The notes under the pieces are model-generated. The model searched no databases, was not told the origin of the DNA, and was given only the letters and a program-made list of their open reading frames with translations. Position numbers and translations under genes: made by a program. A stretch of 29,096 nt of DNA from a virus: the IMG/VR virus record IMGVR_UViG_3300031612_000050, positions 1 through 29,096 of that record; one strand, written 5' to 3'. Below, one piece after another: positions 1 through 6,873 of this stretch. Each line of letters starts with the position of its first letter. The stretch's first letter is position 1.

Positions 1-35
1 TAACATTTCTCCCCTATATCGACCCCACCGACAGA

Positions 36-54
36 GGGCATATATAATATGCCC
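36..54. repeat. Perfect 8-bp inverted repeat with 3-nt loop
   Basis: GGGCATAT (36-43) and ATATGCCC (47-54) pair perfectly around ATA. Together with the next hairpin it forms a pair just before an A/T-rich tract. It may be part of a terminator for an upstream operon outside the window. Confidence 0.7.
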
Positions 55-60
55 CCCGTT

Positions 61-106
61 ATATCCCTGTTTAATGTAGGGATATCTAAATTATTTTAAT
101 TTTTTT
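61..106 (+). terminator. Possible intrinsic terminator of the preceding operon
   Basis: ATATCCCT (61-68) pairs with AGGGATAT (78-85) around a 9-nt loop. The T-rich stretch follows only after about 14 nt, with seven T at 100-106, so this is not a classic hairpin plus U-tract. It could be a weak terminator or a processing hairpin. The + orientation is assumed because every gene in the window reads that way. Confidence 0.35.
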
Positions 107-115
107 AAAAATTTC

Positions 116-147
116 GACTTTAATATGAAATATTTTGACTTTAATAT
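116..147. repeat. 11-bp direct repeat, 21-bp period
   Basis: GACTTTAATAT occurs at 116-126 and again, identically, at 137-147. The 21-bp period places both copies on the same face of the helix, as expected for paired protein-binding sites. The second copy overlaps a weak promoter-like pair, TTGACT (135-140) and TATACA (157-162), with a 16-nt spacer. Confidence 0.6.
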
Positions 148-184
148 ATACTAAAATATACACAATACTATGCTCTACATGACA

Positions 185-213
185 TTGGCATAGCACCCTT
201 AGAGGACTATAGT
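185..213 (+). promoter_or_regulatory. Sigma70-like promoter for the packaging/late operon
   Basis: TTGGCA (185-190) and TATAGT (208-213) are each 5/6 matches to the -35 and -10 consensus and are separated by an ideal 17-nt spacer. The -10 box lies inside the left arm of the inverted repeat at 201-248, so a protein bound to that repeat would compete with polymerase. It is the best promoter candidate before the terminase gene, whose ATG lies about 85 nt downstream of the -10. Confidence 0.5.
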
Positions 214-248
214 ACTTCTGTCCCCTCCGAGGTACTATAGTTTCCTCT
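201..248. promoter_or_regulatory. Long inverted repeat, operator-like, overlapping the -10 box
   Basis: AGAGG plus ACTATAGTAC (201-215) pairs with GTACTATAGT (232-241) and then CCTCT (244-248), with a 2-nt bulge at 242-243 and a 16-nt loop. That gives 15 paired bases. Both arms contain ACTATA/TATAGT. Because the left arm contains the putative -10 box, DNA-level binding by a dimeric regulator is as plausible as an RNA hairpin. Confidence 0.55.
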
Positions 249-260
249 ATAGTTTCCTCT
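235..260. repeat. 14-bp direct repeat, 12-bp period
   Basis: CTATAGTTTCCTCT occurs at 235-248 and 247-260, the copies overlapping by two bases. With 207-212 and 278-283 this makes four CTATAG hexamers between 207 and 283. Confidence 0.7.
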
Positions 261-296
261 CTATTCTTACTTCATCTCTATAGCGCCCTTAAAGAT

Positions 297-1967
297 ATGA
301 ATCTAGATGATGATGGTGCTAAGATGGCTAATGAAGTAGTTATTCTTTCTAACCTAGAGAAGTTAAATCTAAGGAAAGAACAGTTAAGAAGACAAAAGCA
401 AGAAATGTTTAAGACTAACTTTGCATCTTTTGCTGAAGCAGAAGTTAAAATTATTACTAAAGATAGTGCCCTAGGGTTTGTGGCATTTAAATTTAATGCT
501 GCCCAAGAGTTAATCAATGCTAAGTTAGAACAACAGTTAAAAGAAACTGGTAAAGTTAGAGCTATTATTTTAAAAGCTAGACAACAAGGTATTAGTACCT
601 ATTGTGCAGCTAGAGTGTTTTGGAAGACATATTACATGCCTCATACTAGGTCTGTGGTAATGGCACATGATGGGCCAACTTCTGAAGCACTATTTACCAT
701 GGGTAAGAATATCATTCAGAATATGGATGCTAAGATTGCTTTATCTAAAGGTAACAGTAGAGAGATACAATTTGAACACAATAGTTCAGGGTATCGATTA
801 TATACTGCTGGATCACCTGAAGCTGGAAGGGGAACAACACCCACTATAGCACACTTATCAGAAGTAGCATTCTGGGGACATGATGAAAAGATATTAGCTG
901 GACTATTCCAAGGGATAAGCCAAGCTAATGGTACAGAAGTTATTGTAGAATCTACTGCTAATGGTGCTACTGGGGAATTCCATAGACTATTTAGAGGTGC
1001 TATGGCTGGAGAGAATGAATATATACCTGTATTTATTCCTTGGTTCCTAACCCCTGAATACCATAGAGAGGCTCCAGATGGGTTTGAATTAGACCTAGAT
1101 GAAGAAAAGTATAAAGACGATTATGAATTAAATGATGATCAGATGTATTGGAGAAGACTTAAGATTGCAGAGGGTGGTGCTTTAAAGTTTAAGCAAGAAT
1201 ATCCTGCTAATCCTGAAGAAGCTTTTCTAGTATCTGGGTCTTCTGTATTTGACCCTGAGATTGTTAATAAATTATTACCATCTACCCCCATATCTACCCG
1301 TGTATTTAATCTACAAGCGGGTGTATTTGATGAGGGAAGGGAAGGTAGTTTAGAGTTGTGGCAGTACCCCAATTGGGAATCTAATTATATTGTATCAGCT
1401 GATGTATCTTTAGGGGTGGGTCAGGACTATTCAACAGCGACAGTTATGGACACAGACCGTCAAGTGATAGCTATGTATAGGAACAATAGAGTTGATCCAT
1501 CGTTATTCGGGGATGTGTTATTTTACCTAGGCAGATATTTCAATAATGCTCTGCTAGCTGTAGAATCCAACTCTATGGGTATTGCCACCCTAAACAGATT
1601 AAAACAGATGAATTATGTTAATCTATATTATCAGACTAAAGCTGCTAACATGGATAATACTGAGGGAGATCGACCAGGATTCAGAACTACTAGTGCCTCT
1701 AAACCTATGATTATAGGTTATTTGAAGAGAGCTATTGAAGATGAAGATATTGGTCTACCTAGTAAACATATGATATCAGAACTTAAATCTTATGTGTCTA
1801 ATGAGAATGGTTCAACTGGAGCCTTACCGGGTTGCCATGATGATACTGTTATTGCAGTAGCGATAGGATTAGAGGTGCTAAGAACTCATGCTGATAAACT
1901 AGCTGGGAACAGAGTATCTTGGAAGCAAAAGAATCTACATTATAGTAATGATTCAAATTGGCTATAG
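297..1967 (+). CDS. terL: Terminase large subunit (DNA-packaging ATPase and nuclease)
   Basis: This is the packaging motor subunit that docks on the portal, pumps DNA into the prohead and cuts concatemers. The N-terminal ATPase shows a Walker A-like KARQQGIST (93-101), a Walker B-like strand ending in E189 (IAHLSEVAFW) and the coupling motif VESTANG (217-223). The C-terminal RNase H-like nuclease shows D369 in SADVS, E423 in AVESN and D515/D516 in HDDTV, which fit the acidic metal-binding triad. A length of 556 residues is normal for TerL. The start is uncertain: ATG297 has only a weak ribosome site, and ATG324 is an alternative that would remove nine residues. It is the first gene after the structured leader. 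Confidence 0.95.
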   Translation: MNLDDDGAKMANEVVILSNLEKLNLRKEQLRRQKQEMFKTNFASFAEAEVKIITKDSALGFVAFKFNAAQELINAKLEQQLKETGKVRAIILKARQQGISTYCAARVFWKTYYMPHTRSVVMAHDGPTSEALFTMGKNIIQNMDAKIALSKGNSREIQFEHNSSGYRLYTAGSPEAGRGTTPTIAHLSEVAFWGHDEKILAGLFQGISQANGTEVIVESTANGATGEFHRLFRGAMAGENEYIPVFIPWFLTPEYHREAPDGFELDLDEEKYKDDYELNDDQMYWRRLKIAEGGALKFKQEYPANPEEAFLVSGSSVFDPEIVNKLLPSTPISTRVFNLQAGVFDEGREGSLELWQYPNWESNYIVSADVSLGVGQDYSTATVMDTDRQVIAMYRNNRVDPSLFGDVLFYLGRYFNNALLAVESNSMGIATLNRLKQMNYVNLYYQTKAANMDNTEGDRPGFRTTSASKPMIIGYLKRAIEDEDIGLPSKHMISELKSYVSNENGSTGALPGCHDDTVIAVAIGLEVLRTHADKLAGNRVSWKQKNLHYSNDSNWL

Positions 1968-1983
1968 AGCCTGAGAGAAGAAG

Positions 1984-2535
1984 ATGACTGATAAGACTAC
2001 TAAAAAACCTAAGAAGCCAAAAAAGATTAACAAGGAAGACCTTAAAGTTCCGGGAACTAATTCGTATCCTAAGTACGTACCTGTTACCCCGGAAATACAC
2101 GCTGAGAATCTCACCGATGGGCAAAAAAGAGCTATGGCCCACCCCGGAGGTGAGAACTTAGTTTTGTTTAAAGATAGGGCATCTTCTGTAGAAGCTAGAG
2201 AGAAAAGCCAAGCTACTAAAGCTAAGCGTAGAGCAGAGATTAAAGAGTTAGGTCTCTTTGTTAAAGCCCTAGACTCTATTGGTTACGAAGTATCTGGACA
2301 AGCACCTAAGGGCTTAGATGTATTAAAACTCCTTATGGTAAAAGCCATGCAATCAGGTGATGATGCAGAAGCTGGTCGATTAGCATCAATGGTTGCTGAA
2401 TATGAAGCACCTAAGCTTACCCGCAGAGATGTGGTAACAACTGCTGTTGATGTTAAAGATCTAACAGATGATGAACTAGCATTAGCACTACAACAACTGA
2501 AAGTTGTTGAACATGTGGAGACAGCCAATGACTAA
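1984..2535 (+). CDS. Packaging-region protein, terminase small-subunit-like candidate
   Basis: A 183-residue protein with a very basic, lysine/proline-rich N-terminus (residues 5-22, suited to nucleic-acid contact). Its central and C-terminal part is predicted helical, with a segment reading YEAPKLTRRD followed by an acidic DLTDDELALAL stretch. The phrase YEAPKL after an alanine-rich helix resembles what I know from phage small terminase-like proteins, but no HTH is obvious by eye. It starts 16 nt after terL behind a purine-rich site (AGAAG). TerS would recognise the packaging site. The gene is secure; the function is an inference from sequence flavour and position next to terL. Confidence 0.4.
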   Translation: MTDKTTKKPKKPKKINKEDLKVPGTNSYPKYVPVTPEIHAENLTDGQKRAMAHPGGENLVLFKDRASSVEAREKSQATKAKRRAEIKELGLFVKALDSIGYEVSGQAPKGLDVLKLLMVKAMQSGDDAEAGRLASMVAEYEAPKLTRRDVVTTAVDVKDLTDDELALALQQLKVVEHVETAND

Positions 2536-2683
2536 ATGGATACCACCTAAGACTATTCTCGGAGACCCAACCAGTCTTAACAAAGAAGCGTATGGTAAGG
2601 TTGCTAAAGCTAAAGTTGCACGTAGTGCTAAAAATGAAAAAGATGGTAAGTATAAAGTTGATAATTACCGAAATACCCCTTAA
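2528..2683 (+). CDS. Small basic hypothetical protein (51 aa)
   Basis: A short ORF beginning MTKWIPPK and ending NYRNTP. It overlaps the previous gene by 8 nt and has a GGAG ribosome site (2518-2521) six bases before its ATG, inside the upstream coding region, so it looks translationally coupled. The product is rich in lysine and alanine (AKAKVARSAKNEKDGK) with no recognisable fold. Its coupling to the packaging genes suggests a virion or packaging accessory role. I do not recognise the family. Confidence 0.65.
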   Translation: MTKWIPPKTILGDPTSLNKEAYGKVAKAKVARSAKNEKDGKYKVDNYRNTP

Positions 2684-2705
2684 ATTTATATAACTATTGA
2701 TAGTT
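2658..2705 (+). promoter_or_regulatory. Possible weak internal promoter and small palindrome before portal
   Basis: TTGATA (2658-2663) and TAAATT (2681-2686) have 17-nt spacing but only a 4/6 -10 match. Directly downstream AACTAT-TG-ATAGTT (2692-2705) is a perfect 6-bp palindrome in the 49-nt gap before the portal gene. It could be an operator or a processing hairpin. The evidence is weak. Confidence 0.25.
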
Positions 2706-2732
2706 TGTATGGCCTAATCTCGGAGATAGAAT

Positions 2733-4949
2733 ATGGCAAAGAAGAAGTTTGAGAAGGTAGACGATGAATCGCTATTGGCGTTAATCGAGAGTGGAGTAAA
2801 AGGTTCTACAGGAACTTGGCTTAACTCATCTGACCTTACACGCGAAAGACGTATGGCAACATATGAATATGCAGGATTACCCCTAGGGCATTTATCCCCT
2901 GAAGGTGTATCAGGAATTGTATCATCAGATACTACTGAGACAATAGAAGCTTACCTTGCTGTAATCTCAGAATTAATGTTGAACAATGAAAAGATTGCAA
3001 AGTTCACACCTTATGATCAAACACCTGCCGCATTAAAAGCTGCACAAGATGCATCTGATGTTGTAAACTATTGTGTGTTTAAAAAGAATGATGGTTGGAC
3101 ATTGTTAAATACATGGATCAAAGCCTCCTTGCTTTGGAAGAATTCAATCATCCGTTGGGATTATGTAGAAGATTTTAAGTACGAATATGAAGAGTTTGAT
3201 GAGATTAGCCAAGAATCCTTGGATGAGAAGTTGGGCGAGCCAGACACTGAGATTGCAGGGGACTTGCTTGTCTCACCTCGCACTGACGGTGTGTATTATT
3301 CTGATGTTCGTTTAAAGAAAAAGATAGACAAGAGTCGTGTTAAGATTGAGAATATCCCTCAAGAAAACTTTCGTATTAGTCGAGATGCTACTAATCTAGA
3401 TGATGCTAATTTTGTAGGTATTGAACTAGAGCTTACACGTAGTGAGATTAGGTCTGAATATCCTGATGTTGCTAAAGACATTGATGATTGGGATGACCTA
3501 GGTGATGAGAATTGGTCAGCTGAGTATTCTGAAGAGATTGCTGCACGTAAAGAAATTACAGGGCAGTCTTATCACGCTACCAACTCTCGTGATGACCATA
3601 GTGAATTAGAAGCTAGTCAGGTTGTTACACTAACTGAATGCTGGCTTAAAGTAGACCGAGATGGTGATGGTATTGCCGAACTCAAGCACATGATTGTGGC
3701 TGGTAAACATTTATTATTTGAGGAAGATGTAGACTCTATTGCCTTAGCATCTATATGTCCTTTCGAAGTACCTTATGAGTTTTATGGTCTATCTGTAGCA
3801 GATATGACACGTAGCTCTACTTTGGCATCTACTGCAATTTTAAGGGGCTTTGTTGAGAATACTTACTTAACAAACTATAGTCCTCGTTTAGCTGATCCCA
3901 ATGTTGTTGACTTCTCTGCATTGCAGAACATGAAGCCAAAAGATATTATTGCAACTAATGGTGCCCCTCAAGGCGCTGTAGCTATGTTGCAACCTGAAAC
4001 CATCAGTACTGGCACTGTACCTTTATTGCAACACTTGCAAACACATAAAGAACAAGCCACTGGTATGTCTAAGGCTGCACAGGGTTTAAATGATGAACTA
4101 TATGTGTCAGGTAACTCTGAAACTAAGTTAGCAATGACTCAAACAGCTGCACAGAAGCGTATACAGCATATTGCACGTATATTTGCTGAAACAGGCTTTA
4201 AGCGCTTAGCAACAGGTGTCTACACCTCCATGCGTAAGAACATGAAAAAGTCTATGACCCCTAACTATACTGGTGTCTATGCAAATGTAGATATTGATAA
4301 ACTACCCGCACATATGGATATGACTGTAGATGTAGACTTAGGTGAAAATAGTAACGCTAACAAGCGTGATAAGCTCACCATGATTGCTACACAGCTATTA
4401 CCTCTCATTCGTGAAGGTGGTCAGGAAATGATTCTACGCCCTGATGTAACAGCAGTACTGGCTAATAATCTTTTATCCTCCTTAGATGAGAATCCATTAG
4501 ACTACATAGAGGATTATAATTCTGAAGAATTTAAAGAAAAAGCTAAAGGAGATGCTGAGAAAAAGCAAAAAGAAGCTGAAGAAGCTAAGCAATTGGCTAA
4601 AGAAGCTGAAAAATCACAAATGGACCTAGCTAAAGCTAATGTTAATTATACTAATGTACAAGCAAGTAATGCTATACAGGATAATACTAAACAATTAGCT
4701 GTGGCAATGGATAGGCATAACCAAGAATGGGAAAAGCTTCGTCAAGATGCTTTGAAGAATGAGGTTGAACCTCCCCAAAAGCCTGATATGAATCAGACGA
4801 TTCAACAGGCTATGCAACTTATTAGTGGCATGGGAATACCTCAAAGTGGTGGTGGTGTCTTAGATGATGCTGTCCGCAAAATGGGCATTGAGCCTGAACA
4901 AGCCCTGCAAGTCATCCAGAAAATGATGCAAGGTGGACCTCCGCAATAA
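2733..4949 (+). CDS. Portal protein, P22-type
   Basis: The portal forms the dodecameric ring at one head vertex, through which DNA enters and leaves and on which TerL and the adaptor dock. At 738 residues it is about the size of P22-family portals. It carries a calcium-loop-like DRDGDGIAEL (308-317) and a conserved-looking segment around RSSTLASTAILRGF in the middle. Residues about 595-700 are rich in K, E, A and Q, which suits a long helical C-terminal barrel, and the end is Q/M/G-rich. GGAG at 2722-2725 supports the ATG. It lies between packaging and scaffold genes, the usual place. Confidence 0.92.
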   Translation: MAKKKFEKVDDESLLALIESGVKGSTGTWLNSSDLTRERRMATYEYAGLPLGHLSPEGVSGIVSSDTTETIEAYLAVISELMLNNEKIAKFTPYDQTPAALKAAQDASDVVNYCVFKKNDGWTLLNTWIKASLLWKNSIIRWDYVEDFKYEYEEFDEISQESLDEKLGEPDTEIAGDLLVSPRTDGVYYSDVRLKKKIDKSRVKIENIPQENFRISRDATNLDDANFVGIELELTRSEIRSEYPDVAKDIDDWDDLGDENWSAEYSEEIAARKEITGQSYHATNSRDDHSELEASQVVTLTECWLKVDRDGDGIAELKHMIVAGKHLLFEEDVDSIALASICPFEVPYEFYGLSVADMTRSSTLASTAILRGFVENTYLTNYSPRLADPNVVDFSALQNMKPKDIIATNGAPQGAVAMLQPETISTGTVPLLQHLQTHKEQATGMSKAAQGLNDELYVSGNSETKLAMTQTAAQKRIQHIARIFAETGFKRLATGVYTSMRKNMKKSMTPNYTGVYANVDIDKLPAHMDMTVDVDLGENSNANKRDKLTMIATQLLPLIREGGQEMILRPDVTAVLANNLLSSLDENPLDYIEDYNSEEFKEKAKGDAEKKQKEAEEAKQLAKEAEKSQMDLAKANVNYTNVQASNAIQDNTKQLAVAMDRHNQEWEKLRQDALKNEVEPPQKPDMNQTIQQAMQLISGMGIPQSGGGVLDDAVRKMGIEPEQALQVIQKMMQGGPPQ

Positions 4950-4961
4950 AGGTAACTTAAA

Positions 4962-5321
4962 ATGCGTAAGGAATATGAAGATGTAGCTAAAAGACGTTTA
5001 GCTAACACAGCAAATCACGGTAGTCATAAGATTCACCCTGATGTGTTGTCACGTAATGCCCATGTAGAGGCAGAGTTCACATCTAGAGTCTTAGATGAGT
5101 TCTTTATGTCATCTTATGGTGAGATATTAGTAACATACTTCACTCAGTGGCTTAAAACAGAGCCTCATGAGACGAAAACAAGGGAATTTTTATATTCCTG
5201 TGCTATGGCCCTAGGTTCTGTAAAAGAGCAATTGGTTAAGCAAGAAATGTATGGTAAAAACGTACCTGTTATAGATGAAATGAAGGATAAACAGGATAAA
5301 GTTAATGAAGGAGACGAGTAA
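4962..5321 (+). CDS. Hypothetical protein between portal and scaffold
   Basis: A 119-residue, mostly helical and charged protein without signal peptide or membrane segment. The N-terminus is basic (KRRLANTANHGSHK), the centre aromatic (FFMSSYGEILVTYF) and the C-terminus strongly charged (DEMKDKQDKVNEGDE). It starts 12 nt after the portal stop behind AAAGG. It shares one base with the scaffold start, and the AAGGAG used by the scaffold gene lies inside its 3' end, so the two are coupled. I do not recognise the family; position suggests a head morphogenesis accessory. Confidence 0.7.
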   Translation: MRKEYEDVAKRRLANTANHGSHKIHPDVLSRNAHVEAEFTSRVLDEFFMSSYGEILVTYFTQWLKTEPHETKTREFLYSCAMALGSVKEQLVKQEMYGKNVPVIDEMKDKQDKVNEGDE

Positions 5322-6415
5322 TGTCAATCATAGACCCTACCCAATCGGATGGCGCTATAGACACTGATGCAGCATTTGATAAAGTGCTACAGTCTAGTGA
5401 TTTTTTTAAAGAAGCAGCAGAAGGTGTACCTGAACTTGATGAGGACACAGAAGAAACTAGCACTGATGATTCTGAGGAATTGGATGATGTAGATACAGAC
5501 ACTGAAGTTGATGAACCTGTCGATGAAGAGTCTGATGATGAAGAAGAAGTTGCCTCCGATGAGGAAACAGAAAATCCTGTAGATGACCCCGTAGGGGATA
5601 TTTTAGATCCCAATGAATATGATCTAGATAATCTGCTAGTAAGTGTTAAAATTGATGGTGAGCAACGTAATGTATCCGTCAATGATGTAATTAAGGGTTA
5701 CAGTACTGAACAATCTTTGGGTGCCAAGGGTCGTGAATTCGGAGAAGAGCGTAAAAAGTTTGAATCCGAGAAGACTACTTATAATCAAGAGATAAACGCA
5801 TTGGCCTCAGCAGCATCTGAGCAGCTAATGGCCAATGAGAAGTACTGGGAAGGGCAGTATGTGTCCATTGAAAAAGAGCGGGAAACTGCTCGTGACGATG
5901 GTGATACATACGCTGCTTCCGAACTTAAAGACAAATTAAGCGAAGCACAAGAACAATACTGGGGTGCCCGTAAACAGCGCGAAAGTATTACTTCCAATGC
6001 GCAGGCACAGCAAGCCGGTATGGACCAAGAGATGTTAGCTAAGGGTGTAGAGCATTTTAATGCTACCATCCATGAGCACATTTCAGATTGGGACGAATCT
6101 GTAGCTACCGCTGTAAGAGAATTTGCTTTAGAAGAAGGGCTACCTGAATCACTATTAAATGTGGTTACAGACCCCGCAATCATTAAATTTGTAGATGGTT
6201 ATAGACGTATGAAGACTAATGTGTCCACAGGTGCTAAGAAACGAGCTAAGGTTACAACCAAAAAGGCTCCACCTAAAAAAGGGCAAAGTGCGCTTCAGAA
6301 AAACCAAACACAGAAGTTATCTAATCGCAACAAAGTATTATCTGGACACGGTACTGCTAATGATGAACAGGACTTCTTACGTTCTCTAGCGAATAGATCA
6401 CTAGGAGAACGATAA
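5321..6415 (+). CDS. Capsid scaffold (assembly) protein
   Basis: A 364-residue protein of scaffold type. It has a very acidic, low-complexity N-terminal region (about residues 35-95, runs of D/E with S and T), a long helical and coiled-coil centre (about 120-230, EERKKFESEKTT and similar) and a basic, lysine-rich C-terminus (about 305-330, KKRAKVTTKKAPPKKG). Scaffold proteins bind the coat through a basic C-terminal helix, direct prohead assembly and then leave. Placement between portal and major capsid genes supports the call. The start is set by AAGGAG at 5308-5313. Sequence similarity cannot be judged by eye, so the call rests on composition and order. Confidence 0.75.
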   Translation: MSIIDPTQSDGAIDTDAAFDKVLQSSDFFKEAAEGVPELDEDTEETSTDDSEELDDVDTDTEVDEPVDEESDDEEEVASDEETENPVDDPVGDILDPNEYDLDNLLVSVKIDGEQRNVSVNDVIKGYSTEQSLGAKGREFGEERKKFESEKTTYNQEINALASAASEQLMANEKYWEGQYVSIEKERETARDDGDTYAASELKDKLSEAQEQYWGARKQRESITSNAQAQQAGMDQEMLAKGVEHFNATIHEHISDWDESVATAVREFALEEGLPESLLNVVTDPAIIKFVDGYRRMKTNVSTGAKKRAKVTTKKAPPKKGQSALQKNQTQKLSNRNKVLSGHGTANDEQDFLRSLANRSLGER

Positions 6416-6624
6416 TGATTGAACAGCTAAATAAAGCTATAGAAATTCTAGAGCGTCAAAGAGCACCTCTATTGAGGGAAATTACCTATAACGAAGGGCG
6501 TGCTCGGACTATTGCACCACAGCTTTACTATGTAAATCTGTTATTATTGCAACTGAAAGAAGAGGTACAAAGTGCAAAACCTGAAGTACCTCGGGGTGTA
6601 GGTCGCCCCAGAAAAGAAGCTTAG
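6415..6624 (+). CDS. Small coiled-coil protein with basic GRPRK tail
   Basis: A 69-residue product whose residues 1-53 look like an amphipathic helix pair (LNKAIEILERQRAPLLREI, then LLLLQLKEEV). It ends in GVGRPRKEA, which contains the GRP core of an AT-hook-like minor-groove binder. It shares one base with the scaffold stop and has AGGAG upstream. It may assist capsid assembly or touch DNA inside the head. No family is recognised. Confidence 0.65.
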   Translation: MIEQLNKAIEILERQRAPLLREITYNEGRARTIAPQLYYVNLLLLQLKEEVQSAKPEVPRGVGRPRKEA

Positions 6625-6633
6625 AGACAAAAA

Positions 6634-6643
6634 CTCTTTAACA
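6634..6643 (+). promoter_or_regulatory. boxA-like antitermination element
   Basis: CTCTTTAACA is identical to the core of the E. coli ribosomal RNA boxA (TGCTCTTTAACA), which binds NusB/S10 on the nascent RNA. It sits ten nt after the upstream stop codon and ahead of a hairpin, a nut-site-like order. Function is inferred from the match; a 10-nt identity could be chance, although the location in the one long internal leader makes that less likely. Confidence 0.4.
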
Positions 6644-6697
6644 ATATAAACTTAATTACGAGATGGCGGTTAAACCCCCCTACCAATAAAGTAATTA

Positions 6698-6742
6698 CAG
6701 AAGAGAGAACAGTAATTTGACCAGAGGCTGTTCTCAACTCTG
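6698..6742 (+). ncRNA. Two-part hairpin in the capsid-gene leader
   Basis: The inner stem GAGAACAG (6705-6712) pairs with CTGTTCTC (6728-6735) around a 15-nt loop. After a symmetrical 3x3 internal loop, CAGA (6698-6701) pairs with TCTG (6739-6742). Twelve canonical pairs in this arrangement suggest selection on the RNA. It may stabilise the capsid mRNA, be an RNase III site or act with the boxA-like element. Confidence 0.5.
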
Positions 6743-6873
6743 CAACGTAGATGGATGTGAATAATGTATATGGAGATGGAGGCAAGACCTCTTACCAAGA
6801 TATATAAGCTGCGCATAATTCTTACTCAACGGTCGTTAAGTTAAATTTTAATATCTAATAGGAAAATAGCAAA

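Larger units (their letters stand above)
1..296. other. Non-coding AT-rich leader upstream of the terminase gene
   Basis: No credible gene is present; the longest ATG-started frames I found are under ten codons. The stretch holds two short hairpins (36-54 and 61-85), a homopolymer-rich A/T tract (about 86-115), an 11-bp direct repeat with 21-bp period (116-147), a sigma70-like promoter (185-213) overlapping a long inverted repeat, and direct repeats (190-204 against 280-294, and 235-248 against 247-260). The density of structure suggests a control region for late transcription. It could also hold a packaging signal or genome end, but nothing here proves that. Confidence 0.8.
6625..6873 (+). 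promoter_or_regulatory. Structured 5' leader of the major capsid gene
   Basis: 249 nt without a convincing gene. It contains an rrn-type boxA-like sequence (6634-6643), a two-part hairpin (6698-6742) and a small GAGG-CAAGA-CCTC stem-loop (6779-6791) before the capsid ribosome site (AGGA near 6860). No good sigma70 promoter was found. The length, in a genome otherwise packed gene to gene, suggests an RNA-level control element for the most abundant virion protein. Confidence 0.55.

Noticed and set aside
207-283. T7-type phage promoters, suggested by repeated CTATAG
   Set aside because: Only the hexamer core resembles CACTATAG; the upstream recognition bases do not match between copies, and CTATAG also occurs by chance inside coding genes. 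Kept only as a repeat observation.
278-517. Antisense ORFs (for example 278-517, 5302-5682, 5785-6183, 19477-19818)
   Set aside because: They lie fully opposite strong + strand genes, have low-complexity mirror compositions (serine-rich opposite acidic repeats, valine/proline-rich opposite NTTG repeats) and lack ribosome sites.
6751-6844. Tiny leader ORFs in the capsid leader (18 codons from ATG6751, MDVNNVYGDGGKTSYQDI; 26 codons from ATG6764)
   Set aside because: Neither has a clear ribosome site, they overlap in different frames, and the region is better explained by RNA structure. A leader peptide cannot be fully excluded.
6625-6873. tRNA in the capsid leader
   Set aside because: No T-loop-like GTTCRAxxC or 7-bp acceptor stem was found.
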